From JACOVP01 sp035289145 (GTDB lineage Archaea > Nanobdellota > Nanobdellia > SCGC-AAA011-G17 > UBA489), in NCBI GenBank assembly GCA_035289145.1, contig DATDXZ010000084.1, positions 1-19,397 of the forward strand: a stretch of DNA of 19,397 bases, in the 5' to 3' direction. Position numbers and translations under genes: made by a program. How positions within the stretch are numbered: position 1 is the first letter of the stretch; each line of letters opens with the position of its first letter. Positions 7,395-14,196 of the stretch are shown in pieces. The notes beneath the pieces are model-generated. The model made no database searches. It was not told where the DNA came from and was given only the letters and a program-made list of their open reading frames with translations.

Positions 7395-7991
7395 TTTTTT
7401 TTCATGAAAGAAAGCGACAATGAATGCCAGCGTAGCTCCTATAAAATTCCAGAAGAGATCCTGAATAGTATCTATATAATCTGAGCTTACAATAGATGGA
7501 TCAAAGTCACCAAACCCACGACCGAAGAACCCCTCTCCAAACCCAACAGTCAAAAATCCATAGAATTCCAGGAACTCAATCAGGACACCAATGCCCAATC
7601 CCGCAAGAACGACCACAAACAATAATAGAGCATGGTGCTTTTTTTTCGTTAAGTCCTGCACGATGTTATAGATAAATAAGGTAGCAGCGAAGATTCCAAC
7701 TAGATGCGTTATCACATCCCATTCGACTGGCAATGGAGATGAAGCATAAAACTTGAATGCACCCATATCATGCAATGCGAACGCAAGGACCAAGAAGAAG
7801 AATGTTGTAATGTTCAGCTTCCATTTTTTGTAAAATAGATATAACACTAGCGTCAATAGAATAAAAATTATACTGTCCGCAACGTAGTATCTAAAATTTG
7901 TCTGCATGCTGAACCAGATTATATACAGGAAAAAGAGTATTCCTACTATGGCAATAACTATATCACTCTTCTTTTTCACTTCTTTTTTCAT
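7383..7991 (-). CDS. DUF2238/YjdF-like integral membrane protein
   Basis: Polytopic membrane protein of about 202 residues with around six hydrophobic helices. Conserved-looking polar positions sit in or next to helices: LAFALHDMG, WDVITHLVG, GVLIEFLEFYG and DTIQDLFWNFIGA. This pattern (H, WD..H, E..E and DT..D...N..G) matches my recollection of the DUF2238 family to which E. coli YjdF belongs; the biochemical role is unknown. The start at 7991 gives a 4-base ATGA overlap with the upstream gene, the same geometry as the preceding junction in this operon. An ATG at 8000 would add three residues (MRA). It is the last gene of the GT2/thioredoxin-like operon, so a job in envelope biogenesis is likely but unproven. 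Confidence 0.75.
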   Translation of the reverse strand: MKKEVKKKSDIVIAIVGILFFLYIIWFSMQTNFRYYVADSIIFILLTLVLYLFYKKWKLNITTFFFLVLAFALHDMGAFKFYASSPLPVEWDVITHLVGIFAATLFIYNIVQDLTKKKHHALLLFVVVLAGLGIGVLIEFLEFYGFLTVGFGEGFFGRGFGDFDPSIVSSDYIDTIQDLFWNFIGATLAFIVAFFHEKKLSS

Positions 7992-8677
7992 TGCTCGCAT
8001 TCGACAGGCTTCACTTTGAAGTTCTTACAAATCTCTTCTCTTAATACTTCCAAATCTGTTAACTTTTCGAAGACTTTCTCTTCAATAACAATTGAAGGTG
8101 TTTCTGTAATGTTATACGTTCCTTTAATAATCGTAATTAATGGATCCTCGACATCGGCATCCAGCGAAAATACGAGTAACTTTTCATTGAACGTCTCCTT
8201 GAGATAAGTCAAGATAATGCCTTGTGTCCCACAATCATCACAAATCTGGTTTCTTCTGTAAAAGAACAACACCGAAACTGTTTCGTCACCACACATTGTT
8301 TTTGCCTGTTTTGCTAAGAGCCAATACCTTAATTCTGTGATCATGTATTCTCTTTTTGCTATAGTAAATTCTTGCTCTTGTTGATTATCGTCTATGTAAC
8401 TTTCTAACTTTGTTTGTGCATTTCCGAGGGCATAGACATTTTCATCTAATGCTGTTTTGAACGCCGTACAACTTGCGTTTTGCGCCGTATTAATGAATGT
8501 GTACTGTAATTGGAGACTTTCGAACTGTGCTCTTTGCAATCTCGCTGTGTTAGTAATCGCAGTTATTCTTGAATCACTGACTTGCAAGCCTATCATTACT
8601 CCAATAGTAAATACTATCAAAGTTATTGCTAAAGCAGCTAAATGCTTTCTTACGTAAACTTTTCTATCTACAGTCAT
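7988..8677 (-). CDS. Membrane-anchored thioredoxin-like CxxC protein
   Basis: The 229 residues have an N-terminal membrane anchor (about 12-31), then a predicted helical or coiled stretch (about 40-125) and a C-terminal thioredoxin-like domain. The domain has the strand VSVLFFYRRNQ, the active-site-like CDDC (146-149), a second strand LLVFSLDAD, and TPSIVI (193-198), whose Pro fits the cis-proline position. Extra Cys residues sit at 70, 129, 217 and 227. The usual WC before the CxxC is replaced by IC, so this is a divergent member. With one anchor and the domain outside, it could serve thiol-disulfide exchange on exported proteins; the direction of the reaction cannot be read. ATGA overlaps with the genes on both sides indicate translational coupling within the three-gene operon. 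Confidence 0.72.
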   Translation of the reverse strand: MTVDRKVYVRKHLAALAITLIVFTIGVMIGLQVSDSRITAITNTARLQRAQFESLQLQYTFINTAQNASCTAFKTALDENVYALGNAQTKLESYIDDNQQEQEFTIAKREYMITELRYWLLAKQAKTMCGDETVSVLFFYRRNQICDDCGTQGIILTYLKETFNEKLLVFSLDADVEDPLITIIKGTYNITETPSIVIEEKVFEKLTDLEVLREEICKNFKVKPVECEQ

Positions 8678-9927
8678 TTTGCCCTATGCCACTGCACGTT
8701 TTTTCTTCTGGTTAAATTCACCACAACACCCACCCAAACTAGGGACATCAAGAATGGATATACTACGAGATAGATTGGAATGAATGCTGCTCTTTTTATA
8801 GACCATCTTTCCTTGGTATATCTCTGAGCCAATACAATCCACATGACTCCTGCCAACATCAAAGTTACCAGTAAGAAGAGAAATGTGTAATTCAAATCTA
8901 ATATGGAAAATAATTCTGCTTTTTTTCTAATCATAAAAGGAATATTGAAGTTGATATAACTAGCGTCATAGAGTCTTTCGAACAAAGGCCTGATCATATG
9001 ATTATATACAACGAAAACAGCGAAAAAAATAGACAAGCACGCAGAGACAGCAATCATAGGCATATGAAAAAATCCTAACTCTCCATACTTCGCATTGAAT
9101 AACATCTTCCTATATTTTATCAGGTTGATGGTGCTGCCTTGGTACCAGCGGTTTCTTTGCTGATAGAATTCTTTGTAGTTTTTTGGAGCTGTTGTAAATA
9201 CTTCAGCATCAAGCAGTTGAACAATTTTGTAATTCTCTTTCTGCAGACGCAAAGCCATCTCCAAATCTTCCGTTAGGTTTGTCGCATCGAAACCACCAAC
9301 CGTTCTCAGCACTTCAGTTTTGTATGCTCCGAATGGTCCTGGTGTCACATGCACACAATCTACAATTCCCACAATTTTTTTAATAAAGAAGTTTACTAAA
9401 TATTCTATATTTTGCATTTTTCTCATGAAAGTATTTTTCTCTTTCAACTTCATCAATGGAAGCACAGAAGCAACGTCTGCCTCTTCGAAGTAAGGCAACA
9501 TTTTTTTTAATGCACTTGGTGTCACATAAGAGTCTGCATCTAAACAAATAAAGAGCTCTCCTTTTGCCACTTTAAGTCCAGCGTTGACAGCAGCACCCTT
9601 TCTCTCATTAGGATTACGCTTGAGATTAATCACTTTGATCTTACTGCCGAATTTTTTGAGCACTTCTTTTGTACGATCAGTTGAACAATGATTTATACAA
9701 AGAATTTCTCTCTTATTTATGGGGTAATCTATGTTTAACACTGACTGTACTGTTTGCTTGATGTTCTCTTCCTCGTTATAAGCCGGAATACAGATAGTCA
9801 CTAGAGGCAGTCTCCTAGGACTTTTTTGCTCTTCTTTGATTCCTTTCTCTAGAAATACGAGCATCCAAAAAGATACAAAGTATAAAGATGCAAAGTACAT
9901 GAACCAGATTATCCAGGTCGTTATCAT
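8674..9927 (-). CDS. Membrane-bound processive family 2 glycosyltransferase
   Basis: Cellulose/hyaluronan-synthase-like enzyme of 417 residues that would polymerise or extend a glycan while moving it across the membrane. One N-terminal helix (about 4-26) is followed by the GT-A domain: TICIPAYNEEENI (44-56), the metal-binding DAD (130-132), GPFGAY, TED (219-221) and QRNRW (257-261), the QxxRW motif of processive GT2 enzymes. Three C-terminal membrane segments follow (about 295-320, 345-370 and 388-410). One feature departs from the norm: the nucleotide-binding V(D/N)DxSTD stretch reads CINHCSTD (77-84), so the first Asp is replaced by Asn and the second by His-Cys. The gene is first in its operon, with TTTAAATA about 26 nt upstream (leaderless). 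Downstream partners are a CxxC protein and a DUF2238-like protein. Confidence 0.88.
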   Translation of the reverse strand: MITTWIIWFMYFASLYFVSFWMLVFLEKGIKEEQKSPRRLPLVTICIPAYNEEENIKQTVQSVLNIDYPINKREILCINHCSTDRTKEVLKKFGSKIKVINLKRNPNERKGAAVNAGLKVAKGELFICLDADSYVTPSALKKMLPYFEEADVASVLPLMKLKEKNTFMRKMQNIEYLVNFFIKKIVGIVDCVHVTPGPFGAYKTEVLRTVGGFDATNLTEDLEMALRLQKENYKIVQLLDAEVFTTAPKNYKEFYQQRNRWYQGSTINLIKYRKMLFNAKYGELGFFHMPMIAVSACLSIFFAVFVVYNHMIRPLFERLYDASYINFNIPFMIRKKAELFSILDLNYTFLFLLVTLMLAGVMWIVLAQRYTKERWSIKRAAFIPIYLVVYPFLMSLVWVGVVVNLTRRKNVQWHRAK

Positions 9928-9947
9928 ACATTTATGCCTTCTTTTCC

Positions 9948-9990
9948 TTATTTAAATGTTGTTCCAGACTCTTTCAAAACCTATTTATAG
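9948..9990. promoter_or_regulatory. Divergent promoters of the GT2 operon and aMBF1
   Basis: On the minus strand ATTTAAATAA (9948-9957) is centred about 26 nt from the GT2 ATG at 9927. On the plus strand CTATTTATAG (9981-9990) is centred about 27 nt from the aMBF1 ATG at 10013, with a CAAAAC BRE-like stretch before it. Both transcripts should be leaderless. Confidence 0.6.
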
Positions 9991-10012
9991 AGCCTCTTGC
10001 CTTGTCTAGACT

Positions 10013-10474
10013 ATGACACAATGTGATATGTGCGGTTCTCTGAAACCCTTAGTTTCTGCACTTGTTGAAGGCACTACTTTACAGGTTTGCTCTTCCTGCA
10101 GCCGCTATGGAAAAGTCCTGCCAAAACTACTTACACCACAACATCAACTGCCAGCAGCACAACTTTCCAAACAACGCGCAGAAGCAGAACTTGATTTTAT
10201 CCTTGTTTCTGATTTTGCTTTTTTAATCAAACAATCTCGCGAGCAAAAAAAACTCCAACAGAAAGACTTAGCACTAGCTGTGAAAGAAAAAGAATCAGTC
10301 ATTCAACATGTAGAATCCGGACGCCTGCAGCCCTCTCTTCACCTAGCAAAAAAACTAGAAAAATATCTGCACATTTCCTTAGTACAGCTTTACATTCCTC
10401 CAGAGAAATCAAAGACTTCTTCAGATGGTACTTTAACTATTGGCGATCTAGTGAACTTACGGAAGAGATCATGA
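10013..10474 (+). CDS. Archaeal multiprotein bridging factor aMBF1
   Basis: The 153 residues match the aMBF1 architecture: an N-terminal zinc ribbon (C4, C7, C26, C29), a linker, and a Cro/C1-type helix-turn-helix at about 70-122 containing SREQKKLQQKDLALAVKEKESVIQHVESGRLQPS. In eukaryotes MBF1 bridges activators and TBP; in archaea family members associate with ribosomes and affect translation, so the exact role here is open. The ATG at 10013 sits about 27 nt after a TATA box with no Shine-Dalgarno. Its stop overlaps the methylase start by four bases (ATGA), forming a two-gene operon. The placement beside RNA-modification and RNA polymerase genes fits an information-processing role. Confidence 0.92.
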   Translation: MTQCDMCGSLKPLVSALVEGTTLQVCSSCSRYGKVLPKLLTPQHQLPAAQLSKQRAEAELDFILVSDFAFLIKQSREQKKLQQKDLALAVKEKESVIQHVESGRLQPSLHLAKKLEKYLHISLVQLYIPPEKSKTSSDGTLTIGDLVNLRKRS

Positions 10475-11094
10475 CATTCACTAAAAAAGAACTGGCCATT
10501 CACCTTTCCCATCTGCAGACTTTTGCTCAACCTTCCGCTTCCTTGGAACAATATGCAACAAACAGCGAACTTGCTGCACAGATCTTGTGGGATGCTCACC
10601 TCCAAGGAGATATTACAGACAAAGTTGTTGCTGACTTCGGCTGTGGTCCTGGTATTTTTGGATTAGGAGCATTACTCTTAGGAGCAAAAAAAGTTTACTT
10701 TGTAGATATTGATGCTAAAGCCTTAGCGCTAGCGAAAACAAATCTTCACTTCTTGAACACTTTTTTCAATGCGTCTTTTTCAGCCTCATTCTCTCATCAA
10801 GAGGTTTCAAATTTTCGCCATCATGTGGACACTATCTTGCAAAATCCTCCTTTTGGCGTTCAACAAGAACATGCTGACCGACCCTTTCTTGAGAAAGCTA
10901 TGGTCGTTGGCAATGTAATTTATACACTTCACAAAATTGAGAGCAAATCATTTCTTACTACCTTGACCTCATCTTTTGGATTCCGTATTACAGCTCTCAA
11001 ACCCCTCTTATTCCCCTTGCCTAAAACCCAGACTTTTCATCGTAAAAAGGCCCATGCAGTTGCTGTTGGTCTTTGGCGCTTAGAACGTTTATAG
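10471..11094 (+). CDS. METTL5-like N6-adenine RNA methylase
   Basis: S-adenosylmethionine-dependent methylase of 207 residues. SASLEQYATNSELAAQILW (22-40) is the N-terminal signature of the METTL5-like group, DFGCGPGIFGLGA (55-67) is motif I, FVDIDAKAL (77-85) is the SAM-ribose acidic strand, and NPPFG (125-129) is the catalytic NPPF/Y motif of amino-methyltransferases that act on N6 of adenine. Human METTL5 makes one m6A in 18S rRNA with TRMT112; the same target class is a reasonable guess here. No TRMT112-like gene is in the window. The start overlaps the aMBF1 stop (ATGA). It ends with TAG, the only UAG stop among the recognised genes in the window, and the Rpo11 promoter begins at that stop. 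Confidence 0.88.
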   Translation: MTFTKKELAIHLSHLQTFAQPSASLEQYATNSELAAQILWDAHLQGDITDKVVADFGCGPGIFGLGALLLGAKKVYFVDIDAKALALAKTNLHFLNTFFNASFSASFSHQEVSNFRHHVDTILQNPPFGVQQEHADRPFLEKAMVVGNVIYTLHKIESKSFLTTLTSSFGFRITALKPLLFPLPKTQTFHRKKAHAVAVGLWRLERL

Positions 11095-11098
11095 AAAG

Positions 11099-11108
11099 CT
11101 TTAAAAAC
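11099..11108 (+). promoter_or_regulatory. TATA box of rpo11 (leaderless)
   Basis: CTTTAAAAAC preceded by the BRE-like GAAAG starts four bases after the methylase stop and is centred about 26 nt before the rpo11 ATG at 11129. No Shine-Dalgarno is seen. Confidence 0.6.
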
Positions 11109-11128
11109 GTATTTTCCGACGCCTAACT

Positions 11129-11398
11129 ATGGAAATCAACGTTCTCGAGCATACCAAACAACGCCTCCAATTTGAATTAAAAGGTGAAGGGCACACTTTC
11201 TGCAATGTTCTTCGCAAAGAATTATGGCTAGGCAAAGCACCTGAGATCGCCGGCTATGCTATTGAACATTCACTTGTTTCACAACCTGTTTTCGCTGTTG
11301 AATCTGACAAACAAAATCCTGTCGCATTATTAACTAGCGCAGTTGAACGCCTCCAGAAAAAAACTGCCGAGTTACAGGAAAAGTTTAAGAAGCTTTAA
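11129..11398 (+). CDS. rpo11: DNA-directed RNA polymerase subunit Rpo11 (RpoL)
   Basis: Small RNA polymerase assembly subunit that pairs with Rpo3, equivalent to half of the bacterial alpha dimer. At 89 residues it has the family length. GEGHTFCNVLRKELW (residues 19-33) is the diagnostic segment (usually GExHTLxNLLRxxL), followed by AGYAIEHSLVSQPVFAVES and a C-terminal helix (AVERLQKKTAELQEKFKKL) that packs in the dimer. Its own TATA box supports a leaderless start at 11129. The signal peptidase gene follows after 17 bases and may be co-transcribed. Confidence 0.94.
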   Translation: MEINVLEHTKQRLQFELKGEGHTFCNVLRKELWLGKAPEIAGYAIEHSLVSQPVFAVESDKQNPVALLTSAVERLQKKTAELQEKFKKL

Positions 11399-11415
11399 TT
11401 AACATTTTCATTCTT

Positions 11416-12036
11416 ATGAGTTTTTCATCATTTTTGAAAAAGATGTGGCAATTTTTATGGTATGAGGATTCTCTTTTATCCTGGTTGGTCAATCTTATCT
11501 TAGCCTTTATCCTTGTCAAGTTTCTTATATATCCAGGCATCGGCCTTGTCTTGGGCACTCAATATCCTGTTGTTGCTGTTGTTTCTGGATCCATGGAACA
11601 TAATGGACAATCTTTTGATGAGTGGTGGATATCTTATGTTGACCTGTACATTGAAAAGGGAATTACTCATGGTGACCTGTACATTGAAAAGGGAATTACT
11701 CAGGAACAATTCCGTGATTTTTCTTTTCATAATGGATTTAACAAAGGAGATATCATGGTCTTGAAAGGCATTGAACCAAAAGCTATTAAAGTGGGAGATG
11801 TTCTGGTCTACGAAAGTTCACGCCATGTGAACCCCATTATTCATAGGGTGGTTAATATTACACAAAAAGACGACAACTATTTATTTGAAACAAAAGGAGA
11901 TAACAATCCTGGATCTGATCGTGATCTTGTGGGAGAGCATCAGATACGCACTACAGGAAAAGCAGTTCTTCGTTTTCCATTCTTAGGTTGGATTAAAATT
12001 GGTTTCGTGCAATTCTTCGGAGGTGTTCTCGCATGA
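11416..12036 (+). CDS. Archaeal signal peptidase I
   Basis: Cleaves signal peptides from exported proteins at the outer face of the membrane. The 206 residues contain an N-terminal anchor (about 24-48) and the catalytic Ser59 in VVSGSMEHNG. GDIMVLKG and VGDVLVYES are the following box, IIHRVV has the catalytic His143, and KGDNNPGSDRD (160-170) holds the acidic residues. Ser/His catalysis, rather than Ser/Lys, is the archaeal/eukaryotic type. Between the catalytic Ser and the next core strand is an 11-residue in-frame duplication, VDLYIEKGITH then GDLYIEKGITQ (residues 75-96), caused by a 33-bp tandem repeat. A C-terminal hydrophobic stretch (about 186-206) may be a second anchor. The stop overlaps the TFS start (ATGA-type). 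Confidence 0.93.
   Translation: MSFSSFLKKMWQFLWYEDSLLSWLVNLILAFILVKFLIYPGIGLVLGTQYPVVAVVSGSMEHNGQSFDEWWISYVDLYIEKGITHGDLYIEKGITQEQFRDFSFHNGFNKGDIMVLKGIEPKAIKVGDVLVYESSRHVNPIIHRVVNITQKDDNYLFETKGDNNPGSDRDLVGEHQIRTTGKAVLRFPFLGWIKIGFVQFFGGVLA
11636..11701 (+). repeat. 33-bp tandem duplication within the signal peptidase gene
   Basis: Units 11636-11668 and 11669-11701 differ at one base (T11639 against G11672). The repeat is in frame and duplicates 11 codons. Near-identity at the DNA level, including synonymous positions, points to a recent slippage or unequal-crossover event. Confidence 0.97.
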
Positions 12037-12362
12037 TGTTCTGTCCTAAATGTGGAGCTATTGTTGTTCCTAAAAAGACTAAAACTACCGGCAAGATGCG
12101 CTTAAGCTGCGCTTCCTGCAGCTATTCTAGCAATAAAAAAGAGAAAATCATTTTGAAAGAAACTGTTGTTCAGTCTAAGAAGGATGACATTGAATTGATC
12201 AGCAAACGCATTGAAACTTTACCAAAAGTTCAAGAAACTTGTCCTAAATGCCAACACAGAGAAGCTTTTTACTGGCTGGTCCAGACCAGAGCTGGCGATG
12301 AAGCTGAGACCAGATTCTTCAAATGCGTGAAGTGCAATCATACATGGCGAGCTTCGAAATAA
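12033..12362 (+). CDS. tfs: Transcription elongation factor TFS
   Basis: TFIIS-like factor that enters the RNA polymerase secondary channel and stimulates cleavage of backtracked transcripts. The 109 residues carry two zinc ribbons: N-terminal (C4, C7, C26, C29), shared with RPB9-type subunits, and C-terminal (C70, C73, C98, C101), with the catalytic DE at 89-90 in QTRAGDEAETRFFKC. Length and layout are those of archaeal TFS. A strong Shine-Dalgarno, GGAGGTG at about 12019-12025 inside the signal peptidase gene, lies seven bases before the ATG; the start overlaps that gene's stop. A second in-frame ATG directly follows the first. A hairpin that includes the stop codon ends the unit. Confidence 0.95.
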   Translation: MMFCPKCGAIVVPKKTKTTGKMRLSCASCSYSSNKKEKIILKETVVQSKKDDIELISKRIETLPKVQETCPKCQHREAFYWLVQTRAGDEAETRFFKCVKCNHTWRASK

Positions 12363-12384
12363 TCTCCACTTAGCTGGAGTTATT
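12358..12384 (+). terminator. Hairpin overlapping the TFS stop codon
   Basis: AATAA (12358-12362, containing the stop) plus CTCCA (12364-12368) pairs with TGGAGTTATT (12375-12384) around a 6-nt loop, with one bulged T. It lies between TFS and the PCNA promoter and could mark or protect the 3' end of the mRNA; archaeal termination itself depends mainly on T-tracts, and only a weak one is present. Confidence 0.35.
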
Positions 12385-12411
12385 TCATCTATCCGCTGGA
12401 AGACCATAATC

Positions 12412-12420
12412 ATTATAAAT
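12412..12420 (+). promoter_or_regulatory. TATA box of pcn
   Basis: ATTATAAAT is centred about 23 nt before the first ATG (12439) and 35 nt before a second in-frame ATG (12451). The second is preceded by GGGGGAT. Transcription from about 12440 would be leaderless for the first start or give a short leader for the second, so the start is not settled by spacing. Confidence 0.5.
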
Positions 12421-12438
12421 CGAACTTAGTGATTTTGC

Positions 12439-13200
12439 ATGGGGGATACGATGAAACTTACCTTAGAAGAACCGCGTATTTTAGTCGATTCTATTAATGT
12501 GGTTTCTGAGCTTGTGAATGATGTTATTTTCAAAATTGACAAAAACCAAATCAAGCTAGTCGCTATGGATCCTGCTAATGTAGCCATGGTTAATTTCACT
12601 CTTCTCAGCAGCGCCTTTTCTGCTTATCAAGTTGACAAACCTGTCAGCGTCGCCATCAATTTAGACGCTTTCAAAACTATTCTTCGCAGAGTGAAGCCTT
12701 CTGATGTTCTAACCATAGAATTAGATGAAGAAAAACACAGATTACGACTTCAATTGAAGAGTGAAGCCACGAGAACCTTCAACTTAGCATTGATTGACAT
12801 GGAGGACAAAGAACATAAAATTCCCGAACTTACTTTCCCCGTCAAGATTGAAACCTTAAGCTATAGGTTTGATGAGGCTGTACAAGACATGGATGTTGTC
12901 TCTGAATCTGTCGCTTTAGTTGCCATGAAAGATTCTTTTGTTGTTGAAGCTGAAAGCAATATGAATGATGCACGCACTGAACTTCACGCAGATGAAGAAA
13001 CTATTATAAAATCTCCAGGCAAAGATCCTGTGAAAGCAAAATACTCCATTGAATATTTAAAGAAAATTCTCAAGGGCGCTAAGTTATCCAATAAGATGAC
13101 TCTTCAATTCAATAAAGATTATCCTCTGAAAGTTGATTACTTGGTCAAAGACAAAGTGCAGCTGAGTTTTATTCTGGCGCCGAGAGTCGCCAATGATTAA
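12439..13200 (+). CDS. pcn: DNA polymerase sliding clamp PCNA
   Basis: Ring-forming processivity clamp for DNA polymerase and a platform for PIP-box proteins. The 253 residues show family landmarks: KIDKNQIKLVAMDPANVAMVNFTL near the N-terminus, the interdomain connecting loop around residues 120-130 (MEDKEHKIPELTFPV), and the C-terminal KVQLSFILAPRVAND, equivalent to the LAPxIE end of other clamps. A second start at 12451 would begin MKLTLEEPRIL, which aligns better with other PCNA N-termini; the extra MGDT is therefore doubtful. It appears monocistronic with its own TATA box, and converges on the HtrA-like gene. Only one clamp gene is seen, so a homotrimer is expected. Confidence 0.95.
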   Translation: MGDTMKLTLEEPRILVDSINVVSELVNDVIFKIDKNQIKLVAMDPANVAMVNFTLLSSAFSAYQVDKPVSVAINLDAFKTILRRVKPSDVLTIELDEEKHRLRLQLKSEATRTFNLALIDMEDKEHKIPELTFPVKIETLSYRFDEAVQDMDVVSESVALVAMKDSFVVEAESNMNDARTELHADEETIIKSPGKDPVKAKYSIEYLKKILKGAKLSNKMTLQFNKDYPLKVDYLVKDKVQLSFILAPRVAND

Positions 13201-13215
13201 CTAACTTGTTTAGTT
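13199..13215. terminator. Small hairpin between convergent pcn and protease genes
   Basis: AACTAA (13199-13204) and TTAGTT (13210-13215) form a 6-bp stem with a 5-nt loop, starting within the pcn stop codon. T-rich sequence follows on the plus strand. It may serve as a bidirectional end signal for the two convergent genes. Confidence 0.3.
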
Positions 13216-13236
13216 CATTACTCTTCTTGATAGTTC

Positions 13237-14100
13237 TTAAATATCTCTTTGCATAATTTCTTCTACAATTGGCTTTACTATGTTTGATGGTATGGCAAAA
13301 CCTAAGCTCTCAAATCCTGAAACTTTCAGCCTATTAATACCCACTATATTTCCATTGATGTTTACCAATGGTCCTCCAGAATTTCCCGGGTTGATGGGAA
13401 CATCTGTTTGTATCATAGGGGGATCTTTCGGGCCTATGATTCTCTCTACCTGACTGATGATACCTTCAGTGACTGAGAAACCAAGACCTGCTGGATTACC
13501 TACAGCGACAACACGCTCGCCCACTCGCACTTTATTTGAATCCGCGAAATTGAGCTTATTGAATGTACCATTAATTTTCAGCACCGCGATATCATACTGC
13601 GCATGAGTTCCAATCAACTGAGCAGCGTACATTTTTTTACCGTAATTGACCACTTGAATAACACGAGCATCTTTGATAACATGATCATTGGTGACAATAA
13701 ATCCATCATTTGTAATAATAGTGCCAGAACCTCGACCAACATCTGTTGCAATACTTACAACACCAGGAAAAACGTCTTCAAGAATAGCTGAGAAATCTCC
13801 AGACTTGATATTGACATTTTTTACCTCTTCTTCTAAATCAGACAAACGAGACTTACTTTCTTTATCCACTTTTTTTAGGGCATCTGTAATACTTTCTAGT
13901 TTTCTTTGCTGCTCTTCCTGCAATGTATTGAAAGTACTTTGTGTTACCTGAAGATCTGCCTGCGTTTTTTCTATTACCTCTCTTAAAGCACTATTTTCTT
14001 TTTTTAATGTATACCCTAAATATATCTCTCCACCTATCGCTCCAACTACCAACAACATTAAGACTATTCCTATTATTTGAATACCTTTTCTTTCCATCAT
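13237..14100 (-). CDS. HtrA/DegP-like trypsin-fold serine protease, membrane-anchored
   Basis: Exported quality-control protease of 287 residues. One N-terminal anchor (about 7-30) is followed by a coiled coil (about 32-97, heptad-like Glu/Lys/Leu) and then the trypsin-fold domain. The full triad is visible: H140 in VTNDHVI, D170 in QYDIAVLKI and S241 in NPGNSGGPL. VGNPAGLGFSVTEGIIS and GFAIPSNIV are typical HtrA blocks. The protein ends at VEEIMQRDI with no PDZ domain, so substrate choice and oligomerisation may depend on the coiled coil. A start at 14097 (second Met) is equally possible. The gene is divergent from the giant Cys-rich protein, which suggests joint action on the cell surface. 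A second copy of its extreme 3' end occurs near 18509-18550. Confidence 0.9.
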   Translation of the reverse strand: MMERKGIQIIGIVLMLLVVGAIGGEIYLGYTLKKENSALREVIEKTQADLQVTQSTFNTLQEEQQRKLESITDALKKVDKESKSRLSDLEEEVKNVNIKSGDFSAILEDVFPGVVSIATDVGRGSGTIITNDGFIVTNDHVIKDARVIQVVNYGKKMYAAQLIGTHAQYDIAVLKINGTFNKLNFADSNKVRVGERVVAVGNPAGLGFSVTEGIISQVERIIGPKDPPMIQTDVPINPGNSGGPLVNINGNIVGINRLKVSGFESLGFAIPSNIVKPIVEEIMQRDI

Positions 14101-14150
14101 CTCTTTTGTTTCTTTCTCTCTTCAAAAACTTTTCTTAACCCTTTGGCAAT

Positions 14151-14193
14151 CTTTTTAAATAACAATACTCTTCTCTTTCTTGAAAAAAGGTGA
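14151..14193 (+). promoter_or_regulatory. Promoter and Shine-Dalgarno of the Cys-rich surface protein gene
   Basis: TTTTTAAATA (14152-14161) would start transcription near 14183, giving a leader of about 14 nt with GGTGA at 14189-14193 before the ATG at 14197. This differs from the leaderless pattern of most first genes here. On the other strand the same AT-rich block reads ATTTAAAAAG and may serve the protease gene with a leader of about 30 nt. Confidence 0.5.
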
Positions 14194-14196
14194 CTT

